Shown here one piece after another: positions 33,323 through 42,238 of a DNA stretch of 46,421 bases; positions within the stretch are counted from its first letter, which is position 1; each line of letters begins with the position of its first letter. A program made the position numbers and the translations under genes. Source of the stretch: Salinispora cortesiana (GTDB lineage Bacteria > Actinomycetota > Actinomycetes > Mycobacteriales > Micromonosporaceae). Location of the stretch: assembly GCF_000484695.1 (NCBI RefSeq), contig NZ_AXVR01000040.1, positions 1-46,421 on the forward strand, written 5' to 3'. The notes below the pieces were generated by a model. It was not told where the DNA came from, searched no databases, and saw only the letters and a list, made by a program, of their open reading frames with translations.

Positions 33323-35269
33323 GTGGCAGCGCAGGACAAGCAGGAGTACGGCGCAGAGTCGATCACCGTTCTCGAAGGGTTGGAGGCGGTCCGTAAGCGC
33401 CCCGGTATGTACATCGGGTCCACCGGCGAACGCGGTCTGCACCACCTGGTGTGGGAGGTCGTGGACAACGCGGTGGACGAGGCGCTGGCCGGGCACTGCG
33501 ACACCATCGACGTGGTGCTGCTCGCCGACGGTGGGGTTCGCGTCACCGACAACGGGCGTGGTTTCCCGGTCGACCCGCATCCGAAGCTCAAGAAGCCCGG
33601 CGTGGAGGTGGCGCTGACCGTGCTGCACGCTGGCGGCAAGTTTGACGGCAAGGCGTACGCCGTCTCCGGTGGCCTGCACGGCGTCGGTGTGTCGGTCGTG
33701 AACGCCCTCTCCACCCGGATGGCTGTCGAGATCCAGAAGGACGGCTACTTCTGGCGGCAGTCGTACACGGACTCGAAGCCGACGCCGCTGGAAAAGGGCG
33801 AGCCGACCGACGCCACCGGTTCGGCGGTCTCCTTCTGGCCCGATCCGACGGTCTTCGATACCGTTAGTTTCGACTTCCAGACCATCTACCGCCGGCTCCA
33901 GGAGATGGCCTTCCTCAGCCGGGGGCTGACCATCCACTTCCTCGACGAGCGAGTTGAGGAGGGCGATGACAGCAAGATGCGGGAGGTCACCTTCTGCTAC
34001 CAGGGTGGCATCGCCGACTTCGTCCGGCACCTCAACGCCTCGAAGACCTCGATCCACAAGTCGGTGGTCGAGTTCGGCACCGACGAGGACGGCATGTCGG
34101 TCGAGATCGCCATGCAGTGGAACGAGTCGTATGGCGAGTCGGTCTACACCTTCGCCAACAACATCAACACGCACGAGGGCGGCACCCACGAGGAAGGCTT
34201 CCGGTCGGCGCTGACCAGCGTCATCAACCGGTACGGTACGGAGAAGCGGCTACTCAAGAGTGACGAGAAGCTCTCCGGGGAGGACATCCGGGAGGGGCTG
34301 GCGGCGATCATCTCGGTGAAGCTGACCAACCCGCAGTTCGAGGGGCAGACCAAGACCAAGCTGGGCAACACCCCGGTCAAGAGCTTCGTGCAGCGGGTCT
34401 GCAACGAGTGGCTGGTGGACTGGCTGGACCGTAACCCGGCCGAGGCGAAGGTCATCATCACCAAGGCCTCCCAGGCCGCGCGCGCCCGGGTCGCCGCCCA
34501 GCAGGCTCGCAAGCTGGCCCGCCGTAAGTCGTTGCTGGAGTCCGGCTCGATGCCGGGCAAGCTGGCCGACTGCCAGTCGACTGATCCCCGTGAGTGCGAG
34601 GTCTTCATCGTTGAGGGCGACTCGGCGGGCGGCTCCGCCAAGCAGGGACGCGACCCCCGGACGCAGGCGATCCTGCCGATCCGCGGCAAGATCCTCAATG
34701 TGGAGAAGGCGCGGATCGACCGAGTCCTGAAGAACAACGAGGTCCAGGCGCTGATCACCGCGCTCGGTACGGGTATCCACGACGACTTCGACATCGAGAA
34801 GCTGCGGTACCACAAGATTGTGTTGATGGCTGACGCGGACGTCGATGGTCAGCACATCCAGACGCTGCTGCTGACCCTGCTCTTCCGCTTCATGCGACCG
34901 CTGGTCGAGTTGGGGCACGTCTACCTGGCCGCGCCGCCGCTCTACAAGATCAAGTGGAACCGGAAGGGGGACGACGCGCAGTACGCGTACTCCGACCGAG
35001 AGCGGGACGGGCTGATCGCCCTGCGGCAGCAGAAGAAGCCCAACGCCAAGCCGGACGACATCCAGCGGTTCAAGGGGCTCGGCGAAATGAACTATCCCGA
35101 GCTCTGGGAGACCACGATGAATCCGGCTACCCGCACCCTGCGCCAGGTCACGCTCGACGACGCGGCGACCGCGGACGAGCTGTTCAGTGTGCTGATGGGG
35201 GAGGATGTCGAGGCTCGTCGCTCGTTTATCCAGCGTAACGCCAAGGACGTGCGGTTCCTGGACATCTGA
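33323..35269 (+). CDS. gyrB: DNA gyrase subunit B
   Basis: A 648-residue ATPase subunit of gyrase. The GHKL ATP site is WEVVDNAVDEALAGHCD, then DNGRGFPVDPHPKLKKPG and GGLHGVGVSVVNALS. The TOPRIM domain has EGDSAGGSAKQGRDPRTQAI and the metal pair in DADVDGQHIQTLLL. The C-terminal GyrB end has KGLGEMNYPELWETTMNP. I use GTG 33323 (AAQDKQEYGAES); upstream in-frame GTGs such as 33296 are possible. It is followed by gyrA after a 133-bp gap rich in DnaA boxes. Confidence 0.97.
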   Translation: MAAQDKQEYGAESITVLEGLEAVRKRPGMYIGSTGERGLHHLVWEVVDNAVDEALAGHCDTIDVVLLADGGVRVTDNGRGFPVDPHPKLKKPGVEVALTVLHAGGKFDGKAYAVSGGLHGVGVSVVNALSTRMAVEIQKDGYFWRQSYTDSKPTPLEKGEPTDATGSAVSFWPDPTVFDTVSFDFQTIYRRLQEMAFLSRGLTIHFLDERVEEGDDSKMREVTFCYQGGIADFVRHLNASKTSIHKSVVEFGTDEDGMSVEIAMQWNESYGESVYTFANNINTHEGGTHEEGFRSALTSVINRYGTEKRLLKSDEKLSGEDIREGLAAIISVKLTNPQFEGQTKTKLGNTPVKSFVQRVCNEWLVDWLDRNPAEAKVIITKASQAARARVAAQQARKLARRKSLLESGSMPGKLADCQSTDPRECEVFIVEGDSAGGSAKQGRDPRTQAILPIRGKILNVEKARIDRVLKNNEVQALITALGTGIHDDFDIEKLRYHKIVLMADADVDGQHIQTLLLTLLFRFMRPLVELGHVYLAAPPLYKIKWNRKGDDAQYAYSDRERDGLIALRQQKKPNAKPDDIQRFKGLGEMNYPELWETTMNPATRTLRQVTLDDAATADELFSVLMGEDVEARRSFIQRNAKDVRFLDI

Positions 35270-35313
35270 GTCCACTCGGATCCGACCGGCCCGTCGTCTG
35301 CGGCGACCACGGC

Positions 35314-35365
35314 TATTCCACAGAGTTATCCACAGCCAGGCCGGTTTCCACAGCGGTTATCCACA
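35314..35365. promoter_or_regulatory. DnaA-box cluster between gyrB and gyrA
   Basis: TTATCCACA (perfect) at 35326-35334 and 35357-35365, with one- or two-mismatch boxes TATTCCACA at 35314-35322 and GTTTCCACA at 35344-35352. All four point the same way; the perfect pair is 31 bp apart (about three turns). The cluster ends 37 bp before the gyrA start. Confidence 0.85.
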
Positions 35366-35402
35366 GCACAAAAGCGACTCTGAGTCTGATAAGGGTTAAC
35401 AA

Positions 35403-37922
35403 GTGACCGATACCCCCGAGTCCACACCCAACGAGCCCGACGCCCCCGAGACCGCCGGCGCCGTCGTGGCGCACGACCGGATCGAACCGGTCGGGCTCGA
35501 GGTGGAGATGCAGCGCTCCTACCTCGACTACGCCATGAGCGTGATCGTCGGGCGGGCGCTGCCGGACGTCCGGGACGGGCTGAAGCCGGTCCACCGCAAG
35601 ATCCTCTACGCGATGTTCGACTCGGGGTACCGGCCCGACCGGGGGTACGTGAAGTGCTCCCGGGTGGTCGGCGACGTGATGGGCCAGTTCCACCCGCACG
35701 GCGACTCGGCGATCTACGACGCGCTGGTCCGGATGGCTCAGCCCTGGGCGCTGCGCTACCCGCTGGTGGACGGCAACGGCAACTTTGGCTCCCCGGGTAA
35801 CGACCCGGCGGCGGCGATGCGGTACACCGAGTGCAAGCTCCAACCGCTGGCGATGGAGATGCTGCGGGACATCGACGAGGACACCGTCGACCTGCAGGAC
35901 AACTACGACGGCCGGGCCAAGGAGCCCACGATCCTGCCGTCCCGAATCCCCAACCTGCTGGTCAACGGCTCCGAAGGCATCGCGGTCGGGATGGCCACCA
36001 AGATCCCCCCGCACAACCTGCGGGAGATCGGTGCGGCGGTGCAGTGGTGCCTGGAGCACCCGGAGGCCGACGAGGCGAGCACCCTGGAAGCCCTGTTGGG
36101 GATCGTTAAAGGGCCGGACTTCCCGACCCACGGCCTGATCGTCGGCCAGGCGGGGATTCAGGACGCGTACCGCACCGGTCGTGGCTCGATCCGGATGCGC
36201 GCCGTGGTCGAGGTCGAGGAGGACAAGCGGGGCCGGCCGGCGCTGGTGGTCAGTGAGCTGCCGTACCAGGTGAACCCCGACAACCTGGCCGAGCGGATCG
36301 CCGAGCTGATCAAGGAGGGGAAGCTCGGCGGAATCGCCGACATCCGGGACGAGTCCTCCGGCCGGACCGGCATGCGGCTGGTGCTGGTGCTCAAGCGCGA
36401 CGCGGTCGCCAAGGTGGTACTGAACAACCTCTACAAGCACACCCAGCTGCAGGAGACCTTCGGCGCGAACATGCTGGCGCTGGTGGACGGTGTGCCGCGT
36501 ACGCTCAACCTGGCCCAGTTTATCCGCTACTACGTCGATCACCAGATCGAGGTGATCCGCCGGCGGACCGCGTACCGGCTGCGTAAGGCCGAGGAGCGGG
36601 CGCACATCCTGCGGGGTCTGGCCAAGGCGCTGGACGCCCTCGACGAGGTGATCGCGCTGATCCGGCGCTCGCCGACGGTGGATGACGCGCGGCAGGGCCT
36701 GATCCGGTTGCTGGACATCGACGAGATCCAGGCAACCGCGATCCTGGACATGCAGCTGCGCCGGCTGGCCGCGCTGGAGCGGCAGCGGATCCTCGACGAC
36801 CTGGCGAAGCTGGAGCTGGAGATCGCCGACTTCAAGGACATCCTGGCGAAGCCGGAGCGGCAGCGGCGAATCGTCTCGGAGGAGCTGGGCGAGATCGTCG
36901 CGAAGTGGGGCGACGACCGGCGCACCCAGATCATCCCGTTCGACGGCGAGGTCTCGATGGAGGACCTGATCGCCCGCGAGGATGTCGTGGTCACCATCAC
37001 CCGAACCGGGTACGCGAAGCGCACCAAGGTGGACGCGTACCGCTCGCAGCGGCGGGGCGGTAAGGGGGTCAGCGGCGCCACGTTGCGGCAGGACGACATC
37101 GTCAGCCACTTCTTCGTGTGCTCGACGCACGACTGGATTTTGTTCTTCACCAACAAGGGCCGGGTGTACCGGGCCAAGGCGTACGAGCTCCCGGAAGCCA
37201 GTAGGGTGGCCAAGGGCCAGCACGTGGCCAATCTGCTCGCCTTCCAACCAGACGAGCAGATCGCACAGATCATCGAGATTTCCGACTACCAGGTCGCCCC
37301 CTACCTGGTTCTGGCCACAAAGAACGGAGTGGTAAAGAAGACGAGGCTCGAGGAGTTCGACTCCAACCGGTCCGGCGGCATCATCGCGATCAACCTGCGC
37401 GAGGACGACGAACTGGTCGGTGCCGCCCTGGTGGCGCCGGAGCAGGACCTCCTGCTGGTGTCGAAGAACGCCCTGGCGATCCGGTTCAACGCCTCCGACG
37501 AGGCGCTGCGGCCGATGGGGCGGGCTACCTCGGGCGTGATCGGGATGCGGTTCAGCGAGGACGACGAGTTGCTCGCGATGGAGGTCGTCCGGCACGGCTT
37601 GGACGTTCTGGTGGCCACCAACGGCGGTTACGCGAAACGTACTCCGATTGAGGAATACCCGGTCCAGGGCCGGGGAGGTAAGGGCGTGCTGACTGCGAAG
37701 ATCACCGAGCGGCGCGGTGGTCTGGTCGGTGCTGTGGTGATCGACCCGGACGACGAGCTCTTCGCTATCACCAGTAACGGTGGTGTCATTCGGACTCCGG
37801 TGAAGCCTGTACGCCGTACGCGCGACCGGAACACAATGGGGGTCAAGCTGATGGACCTTCCGGATGGCGTAACCATCGTGGCGATTGCTCGCAATGCCGA
37901 CGAGCCTGACGAACAGGACTAG
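35403..37922 (+). CDS. gyrA: DNA gyrase subunit A
   Basis: An 839-residue breakage-reunion subunit. The catalytic Tyr141 lies in AAAMRYTECKL. The quinolone-contact stretch is HPHGDSAIYDALVRMAQ, with Ser102 and Asp106, which is the susceptible type as in E. coli; mycobacteria carry Ala at the Ser position. The C-terminal beta-pinwheel shows six repeats and the GyrA box as QRRGGKGVSG. The start GTG 35403 has a weak AAGGG. With gyrB it introduces negative supercoils. The C-terminus ends with an acidic DEPDEQD. Confidence 0.98.
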   Translation: MTDTPESTPNEPDAPETAGAVVAHDRIEPVGLEVEMQRSYLDYAMSVIVGRALPDVRDGLKPVHRKILYAMFDSGYRPDRGYVKCSRVVGDVMGQFHPHGDSAIYDALVRMAQPWALRYPLVDGNGNFGSPGNDPAAAMRYTECKLQPLAMEMLRDIDEDTVDLQDNYDGRAKEPTILPSRIPNLLVNGSEGIAVGMATKIPPHNLREIGAAVQWCLEHPEADEASTLEALLGIVKGPDFPTHGLIVGQAGIQDAYRTGRGSIRMRAVVEVEEDKRGRPALVVSELPYQVNPDNLAERIAELIKEGKLGGIADIRDESSGRTGMRLVLVLKRDAVAKVVLNNLYKHTQLQETFGANMLALVDGVPRTLNLAQFIRYYVDHQIEVIRRRTAYRLRKAEERAHILRGLAKALDALDEVIALIRRSPTVDDARQGLIRLLDIDEIQATAILDMQLRRLAALERQRILDDLAKLELEIADFKDILAKPERQRRIVSEELGEIVAKWGDDRRTQIIPFDGEVSMEDLIAREDVVVTITRTGYAKRTKVDAYRSQRRGGKGVSGATLRQDDIVSHFFVCSTHDWILFFTNKGRVYRAKAYELPEASRVAKGQHVANLLAFQPDEQIAQIIEISDYQVAPYLVLATKNGVVKKTRLEEFDSNRSGGIIAINLREDDELVGAALVAPEQDLLLVSKNALAIRFNASDEALRPMGRATSGVIGMRFSEDDELLAMEVVRHGLDVLVATNGGYAKRTPIEEYPVQGRGGKGVLTAKITERRGGLVGAVVIDPDDELFAITSNGGVIRTPVKPVRRTRDRNTMGVKLMDLPDGVTIVAIARNADEPDEQD

Positions 37923-37926
37923 TTGC

Positions 37927-38868
37927 ATGACGGAGACACAGGCGAAGTCGGGGAACGCGGGGAACTCGGCTAACCCGGTCGACGAGGAGGGTGCCACGAG
38001 CGGTGCCCCAGCCGCCGGCCGTGCGGCAGTGGGTCGGGCCACCGTCCCCGCCGACGTGCCGGCCCCGAAATTCACCAGGGCTCCCGGGATGGCCCCGCCG
38101 CCGGACAAGCCGGCCAAGGAGCCGGAATCCAGCGAGGAGCCGGCTGAGGCCACGAAGGTCGAGACACCGCGCACCGAAGGTGCCGCCGCTGAGAAGGCCA
38201 CCGGGGCCACCCCGCCGTCGGCCGCTGGCGGCGCTGGGCAGACCAGCACGGTCGCTGGGAGCGCGGCCGGTCTCGGGAGCGCGGCTGCCCTGGGTGGCGC
38301 GAACGGCATGCCCCGACTCGGTGAGACCGGAAGTCAACCGCGGATCACCGGGACCGCCCGTCCCCAGGCGAACTCCGCTGGCCGGCCCCAGGGCGGTGCC
38401 CTCCCGCCGGGAATCAGCGGGGTGGCGGCCATCGGGGCGGCACGCGTCGGTGAGGCGGTACGCGCCGCGCGTACCGCGGTCAGCTCTGCCGCGTCTCGCG
38501 GGCCGCGCCGGGCTCGGCTGAACCTGCGGCGGATCGACCCGTGGTCGGTGATGAAGTTCGCCTTCGCGGTGTCGGTGGTGATCTTCATCGTCGTCGTGGT
38601 CGCGACCTCGGTGCTGTACCTGGCGCTGGACGCGATGGGCGTGTTCGCCAGCGTCAACGACAGCCTGAGTGATCTGGTCAACGCGGGCGGTGGCCAGAGC
38701 GCCAACGGCTTCCAGATCACCGCCCGCGGCGTGATCCTGAGTTCTGCGTTGATCGGCCTGGTCAACGTCGTGTTGTTCACGGCCCTGGCAACGCTGGGCG
38801 CATTCGTCTACAACGTCTGCGCCGACCTGGTGGGCGGCATCGAGCTGACGCTCGCCGAGCGCGACTGA
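37927..38868 (+). CDS. DUF3566 membrane protein
   Basis: A 313-residue protein beginning at ATG 37927, 4 bp after gyrA. The first ~190 residues are low-complexity Ala/Pro/Gly/Thr, presumably disordered and cytosolic. The C-terminal 120 residues are the DUF3566 domain: RARLNLRRIDPWSVMKFAFA leads into the first membrane helix, GVFASVNDSLSDLVN is the loop, and the second helix is SSALIGLVNVVLFTALATLG. This family follows gyrA in actinomycetes; its function is not established. Co-transcription with gyrA is likely. Confidence 0.92.
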   Translation: MTETQAKSGNAGNSANPVDEEGATSGAPAAGRAAVGRATVPADVPAPKFTRAPGMAPPPDKPAKEPESSEEPAEATKVETPRTEGAAAEKATGATPPSAAGGAGQTSTVAGSAAGLGSAAALGGANGMPRLGETGSQPRITGTARPQANSAGRPQGGALPPGISGVAAIGAARVGEAVRAARTAVSSAASRGPRRARLNLRRIDPWSVMKFAFAVSVVIFIVVVVATSVLYLALDAMGVFASVNDSLSDLVNAGGGQSANGFQITARGVILSSALIGLVNVVLFTALATLGAFVYNVCADLVGGIELTLAERD

Positions 38869-38998
38869 ATACGGCAGCGTTACCCGGGTCGCCGCTGGTG
38901 ACCCGGGTACCCGCACCCGCCGGTGCCGGGGAGCGGCCGGAGTCACCCCCGATTTTGGGGCGGCCAGGCCGATGGGTTAACCTTGCTCGTCGCAACAC

Positions 38999-39072
38999 GG
39001 GGCTATAGCTCAGTCGGTTAGAGCGCAGAGCTGATAACTCTGAGGTCGCTGGTTCGATTCCAGCTAGCCCCA
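38999..39072 (+). tRNA. tRNA-Ile (anticodon GAT)
   Basis: A complete 74-base cloverleaf. The acceptor stem GGGGCTA (38999-39005) pairs with TAGCCCC (39065-39071) with discriminator A39072; the D-stem is GCTC/GAGC; the anticodon stem is CAGAG-CTGATAA-CTCTG, with GAT; the T-arm is GCTGG-TTCGATT-CCAGC. CCA is not encoded. An integrase gene starts 129 bp on, so the 3' end of this tRNA is the probable attachment site. The tRNA-Ala gene that I would expect next to it is absent from the window. Confidence 0.97.
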
Positions 39073-39201
39073 CCTATACCGCTTCACCTGCATAAACGCC
39101 GGTACTCCACTCACGCGGAGGACCGAACGATGCTCAGAGACGACAGAGGTACGCGGCTTCCGGCCGATTCGCCTGCCCGCAACTGCGGGCAAGGTGGGGG
39201 T

Positions 39202-40146
39202 ATGCCACGCCACCCACGTCCACGTGTGCCCGAGTGGGCACTTCCGTGGATCGAAAGCTTCACACTTCACCTGGAATCCGCAGGCAGGTCCCCCCTGACC
39301 GTTGAGCGATACACCGATTCGATCGGCTGGCTCGCCGGCTGGCTCGCGACCGACTCGCCGACGCTGCACGACTGGCACGAGACCGACCACAAGCACATCC
39401 GACGCTTTCTCCTGCACCTGCAAGACGCTGGATACTCCCGCAAGTACGTGCACAACATCGGCGGCGCGCTCCAGCAGTACTGGCGCTGGTTCGCAGCAGA
39501 GGAGGACGCCCCCAACCCGATGTCCAAGGTGGCAGTGCCCGCAGCGCCGAAGCTCGGCGAGACGCCTCCGCCGGTCATCGCTCAGGAGCAGCTATCACTG
39601 CTACTCAAGGACGCCGAGTCGGGCCGAGATTTTGAGTCTCGCCGTGATGCGGCGTTGATCCGGCTCTTCGCCGGTACCGGTGGCCGACTCGCCGAGATCG
39701 CAAGTTTGACGCTCGATGACCTCGCAGTCTCTAAGCGTGAGGCAACCGTTACTGGCAAGGGCGGCAAGACTCGTACTGTGCGCTACGACCATCGCTGTGC
39801 TGTAGCTATCGATAGATACCTCCGCGTCCGTGCCCGCCACAAGGCGGTCGTCGAGTGCGGAGCGACAGCCCTTTGGGTGGGCGTCCGGCGTCGAGGTGCC
39901 ATGACCCCATCCGGCATCCGACAGGCGATAGAGCGGCGCGGCGCGCGGCTCGGCATCAGGCTCTGGCCCCATCTGTTTCGCCACACATTCGCCCATCGCT
40001 GGCTGGACGCTGGTGGTGCGGAGGGTGATCTGGAGGAGCTAGCGGGCTGGGAGTCGCCGCAGATGCTGCGTCACTACGGCCGGTCTGCCCGGTCCGCCAG
40101 AGCACGGCGAGCGTATGACCGGGTCGACGTAATGGGCGGAGTCTAG
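39202..40146 (+). CDS. int: tyrosine recombinase/integrase
   Basis: A 314-residue phage-type integrase. The N-terminal SAM-like arm-binding domain is WIESFTLHLESAGRSPLTVE to about residue 95. The catalytic domain has Arg162 in GTGGRLAEIASL, the lysine hairpin TVTGKGGKTRTVRYD, His257/Arg260 in PHLFRHTFAHRW, Trp in AGWESPQM (the usual His/Trp position) and nucleophile Tyr292 in LRHYGRSARS. All residues of an active recombinase are there. I take ATG 39202 with AAGGTGGGGG upstream over ATG 39130. A hairpin ends right at that ribosome site. The adjacent tRNA-Ile is the presumed target. Confidence 0.95.
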   Translation: MPRHPRPRVPEWALPWIESFTLHLESAGRSPLTVERYTDSIGWLAGWLATDSPTLHDWHETDHKHIRRFLLHLQDAGYSRKYVHNIGGALQQYWRWFAAEEDAPNPMSKVAVPAAPKLGETPPPVIAQEQLSLLLKDAESGRDFESRRDAALIRLFAGTGGRLAEIASLTLDDLAVSKREATVTGKGGKTRTVRYDHRCAVAIDRYLRVRARHKAVVECGATALWVGVRRRGAMTPSGIRQAIERRGARLGIRLWPHLFRHTFAHRWLDAGGAEGDLEELAGWESPQMLRHYGRSARSARARRAYDRVDVMGGV

Positions 40147-40153
40147 GAACGCG

Positions 40154-40178
40154 GTGGGGCCACCCAGGGTGGCCCCAC
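40154..40178. terminator. bidirectional-type hairpin between converging genes
   Basis: A perfect 11-bp stem, GTGGGGCCACC with its complement, and a 3-base loop, 8 bp after the integrase stop and 9 bp from the facing small gene's stop. There is no T-run, so a strong but non-canonical terminator is inferred. Confidence 0.7.
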
Positions 40179-40186
40179 GCAGCGGA

Positions 40187-40390
40187 TCACCGAACGACCT
40201 TGAGTCGTCGTCGACGCCCGCGGCCCTCGTATACCGGCGCTGTCAGGCCATCGGCGTACCCGTTTACATACCCGGCGTCGTAGACCTGTCGGCGAATGTA
40301 CCGAGCAGCTAGCAAGCTGGTAAAGCTGACCGTCGTTAGGGCAACCGCAGTGATGACCTGTCGGAACTGGGGTGTCGTGGCCTGGCGCAT
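40187..40390 (-). CDS. small single-helix membrane protein
   Basis: A 67-residue protein starting at ATG 40390. One membrane segment (VITAVALTTVSFTSLLAARYI, quoted as residues 13-33) is followed by YIRRQVYDAGYVNGYADGLT and a basic end GRGRRRRLKVVR. No family is recognised. It faces the integrase across a hairpin. Modest evidence: hydrophobic pattern and open frame only. Confidence 0.5.
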   Translation of the reverse strand: MRQATTPQFRQVITAVALTTVSFTSLLAARYIRRQVYDAGYVNGYADGLTAPVYEGRGRRRRLKVVR

Positions 40391-40845
40391 GGTGTGGTAG
40401 ATGACCTCCGCTGAGTGTCGGACAGGGAACGTGAGTCGAACATATGTGCTACCCGGATGGCCAGGGCTCTCGTGGCGTGTCGTGGATGGGTCTGGGGCGG
40501 GGGTGCTGGCGCGCGACGGGCCCCGCCAGATCTTTACGGTCAGTCACTACTTGATCACCGATCCGGACCTAGTTTAATACCAGTTCCACAATCGACAAGC
40601 AATATTTGCGAGCGGGATTCGCATCTTTCGCGGCTTGTTGAATATCCGACACGCATAGACTGAGACGAAATCGGCCGGCTCCAGGAGTGCGGATGTACGG
40701 GAATTCGTACGGAGCGACGCGCCCGAGGTGACCACACGGCCGGGTGACGGCGTGACGTGGTGGGCGGGGAGTACCGTCGATGCTGGCGGCCCGCCGGGGT
40801 TGAGGCCGGCGGCCCGCCGCCCAGTCCTCAACCTGGGAGGCCAAC
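40391..40845. other. intergene with an AT-richer core
   Basis: A 455-bp gap upstream of the regulator. Visibly lower G+C lies between about 40540 and 40690. An inverted repeat TGCGA-N7-TCGCA is at 40607-40623, a candidate operator for the downstream XRE protein. Reading frames here show no protein-like character. It probably carries divergent promoters. Confidence 0.5.
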
Positions 40846-42051
40846 ATGGAGCCAAAGCACGACCTAATGCCGCCCGGTGGGCGGATCAAGCTCTATCGCA
40901 AACGGCGCGGGCTTACCCAGGAGGTGTGCGCCCAGCTCAAGGGCGTCAGCGTGGGCGCTTGGCGAAAGTGGGAATCCGGAGAGCGCTCAGTTAACAGCCT
41001 GGGCGACTGGATCGAGATTGCTCGGATCCTCAATGTTCGTGACCTCTACAAACTGACCGGTCATCCGCTCGGGGTGATGCCCGATGACCGGGCTGAACAC
41101 GAATCGGTGCCGCCGCTGCGGGCGGCGATGACCGCCTACGCACCCGATGCCGACCAGCTATCGAACCTCGCTGAGCTGCGGTCAGCAGTCCGGCTGGCGT
41201 GGACGACGTGGTACCAGTCGCGGCAACGCTACACCTACACCAGCCCGGTCCTGCCGGGCCTGGTACACGCATCCCGGGCCGCGGTCGCCAGCCTTGACGG
41301 CAAGGAGCGACGGCAAGCACAGCGGGTCGCGGCCGACCTGTACCTACTCGTCCGCGCGTTTGCGAAGAGGGTCGGCGCTCAAGATCTTGCGGTGATCGCT
41401 GCTGATCGGGCCCTGACAGCCGCGTACGAAGCCGATGATCCTGCCTATCGGGCATCCGCAGCGTGGAACATGGGCCAGGTGCTCTCCAACCGAGGGCATA
41501 CCGAAGATTCGGTAGACATGTGCCAGCAGGCCATCGCCGACCTGCAACGCAGCACCGATGACGATCCGGTTCGCCTCGCGGCCCTCGGTGGACTGCACCT
41601 GCTGCTGTCCATCCAGTACGCCCGCCTGCGAGACGAGCGACGGACACTCGACGTGCTCGACCGGGCCGACGCGCTCGCGGCCCGAACCGGGGAGACAGAG
41701 CACCACTTCATCTTTTTCGGTCCGACCAACGCGGCCATCCACCGCGCTGCCGCAACGCTGGAACTATCCCGACCAGGGGAGGCCGCGCGGATCGCGGAAC
41801 GGATCGATATTGGCCGGTCGCCGTCAATTGAGCGTAGGCACTCCCACTTCACGCACCTCGCACGGGCGTACGCCAGCAAGCGCGATGACTACGCTGCGAT
41901 CCACATGCTGCAACGCGCGCACCGGGAGTCCCCCGAGGAGTCCTCGCTGAATCTGCTGATGCGGGCGACGGTCCGGGAGCTGCTGACCAGGGAAACTGCT
42001 ACTAATCGGGATGAACTGCGCAGCCTCGCAGAGCTGGTGGGTGTGGTCTGA
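40846..42051 (+). CDS. XRE-family regulator with TPR-like C-terminal domain
   Basis: A 401-residue protein starting at ATG 40846 behind GGGAGG. The N-terminal 65 residues hold a Cro/C1-type helix-turn-helix (GRIKLYRKRRGLTQEVCAQL, KGVSVGAWRKWESGERS). The rest is all-helical with TPR-like pairs (AASAWNMGQVLSNRGHTEDS style, ADRALTAAYEADDPAYRA and SHFTHLARAYASKRDDYAAI), as in actinomycete regulators that sense peptides or small ligands. It is the first element gene after the integrase and likely controls the downstream overlapping genes. A hairpin (TACCCCG-CTA-CGGGGTA) follows its stop codon. Confidence 0.88.
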   Translation: MEPKHDLMPPGGRIKLYRKRRGLTQEVCAQLKGVSVGAWRKWESGERSVNSLGDWIEIARILNVRDLYKLTGHPLGVMPDDRAEHESVPPLRAAMTAYAPDADQLSNLAELRSAVRLAWTTWYQSRQRYTYTSPVLPGLVHASRAAVASLDGKERRQAQRVAADLYLLVRAFAKRVGAQDLAVIAADRALTAAYEADDPAYRASAAWNMGQVLSNRGHTEDSVDMCQQAIADLQRSTDDDPVRLAALGGLHLLLSIQYARLRDERRTLDVLDRADALAARTGETEHHFIFFGPTNAAIHRAAATLELSRPGEAARIAERIDIGRSPSIERRHSHFTHLARAYASKRDDYAAIHMLQRAHRESPEESSLNLLMRATVRELLTRETATNRDELRSLAELVGVV

Positions 42052-42053
42052 AG

Positions 42054-42070
42054 TACCCCGCTACGGGGTA
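42054..42070 (+). terminator. short hairpin at the end of the regulator gene
   Basis: A 7-bp perfect stem TACCCCG/CGGGGTA with a CTA loop, 2 bases after the stop codon; no T-run. It could be a weak terminator. Confidence 0.5.
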
Positions 42071-42123
42071 GTCCCCCACACCGTGAGAGCCGCAGCGTAA
42101 TAGCACGCCTACCTTCTGTTGCG

Positions 42124-42161
42124 GCACGGCTGGTTCGGCCCCCCGTCCGAATCAGCCGTGC
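42124..42161 (+). promoter_or_regulatory. long hairpin in the leader of the small-gene operon
   Basis: A 15-bp stem (one G-T pair) starting GCACGGCTG and ending CAGCCGTGC with an 8-base C-rich loop. It stands in the 187-bp gap between the regulator and the small-gene chain. There is no T-run after it, so it may be an attenuator, RNA-stability element or part of a structured 5' leader. Confidence 0.65.
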
Positions 42162-42205
42162 ACGACAGATCGGGTAGGGGCGGTTGCAGCCGAAAGGGCG
42201 GACGC

Positions 42206-42227
42206 CTCACCCACCGTCGAGGGTGAG
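42206..42227 (+). promoter_or_regulatory. Shine-Dalgarno-covering hairpin
   Basis: CTCACCC (42206-42212) pairs perfectly with GGGTGAG (42221-42227) around an 8-base loop. The second arm is the start of the GGGTGAGGGAG ribosome site for the gene at 42239, so folding would hide it. Regulation is inference. Confidence 0.6.
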
Positions 42228-42238
42228 GGAGCACGCGC

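Noticed and set aside
35313..38309. A 998-residue open frame on the minus strand opposite gyrA
   Set aside because: It is the antisense frame of a high-GC gene; no protein motif is seen, and gyrA on the plus strand is certain.
40415..40663. A possible 82-residue gene upstream of the XRE regulator
   Set aside because: No ribosome site, Gly/Ala/Arg-biased first half and AT-rich non-coding-like second half.
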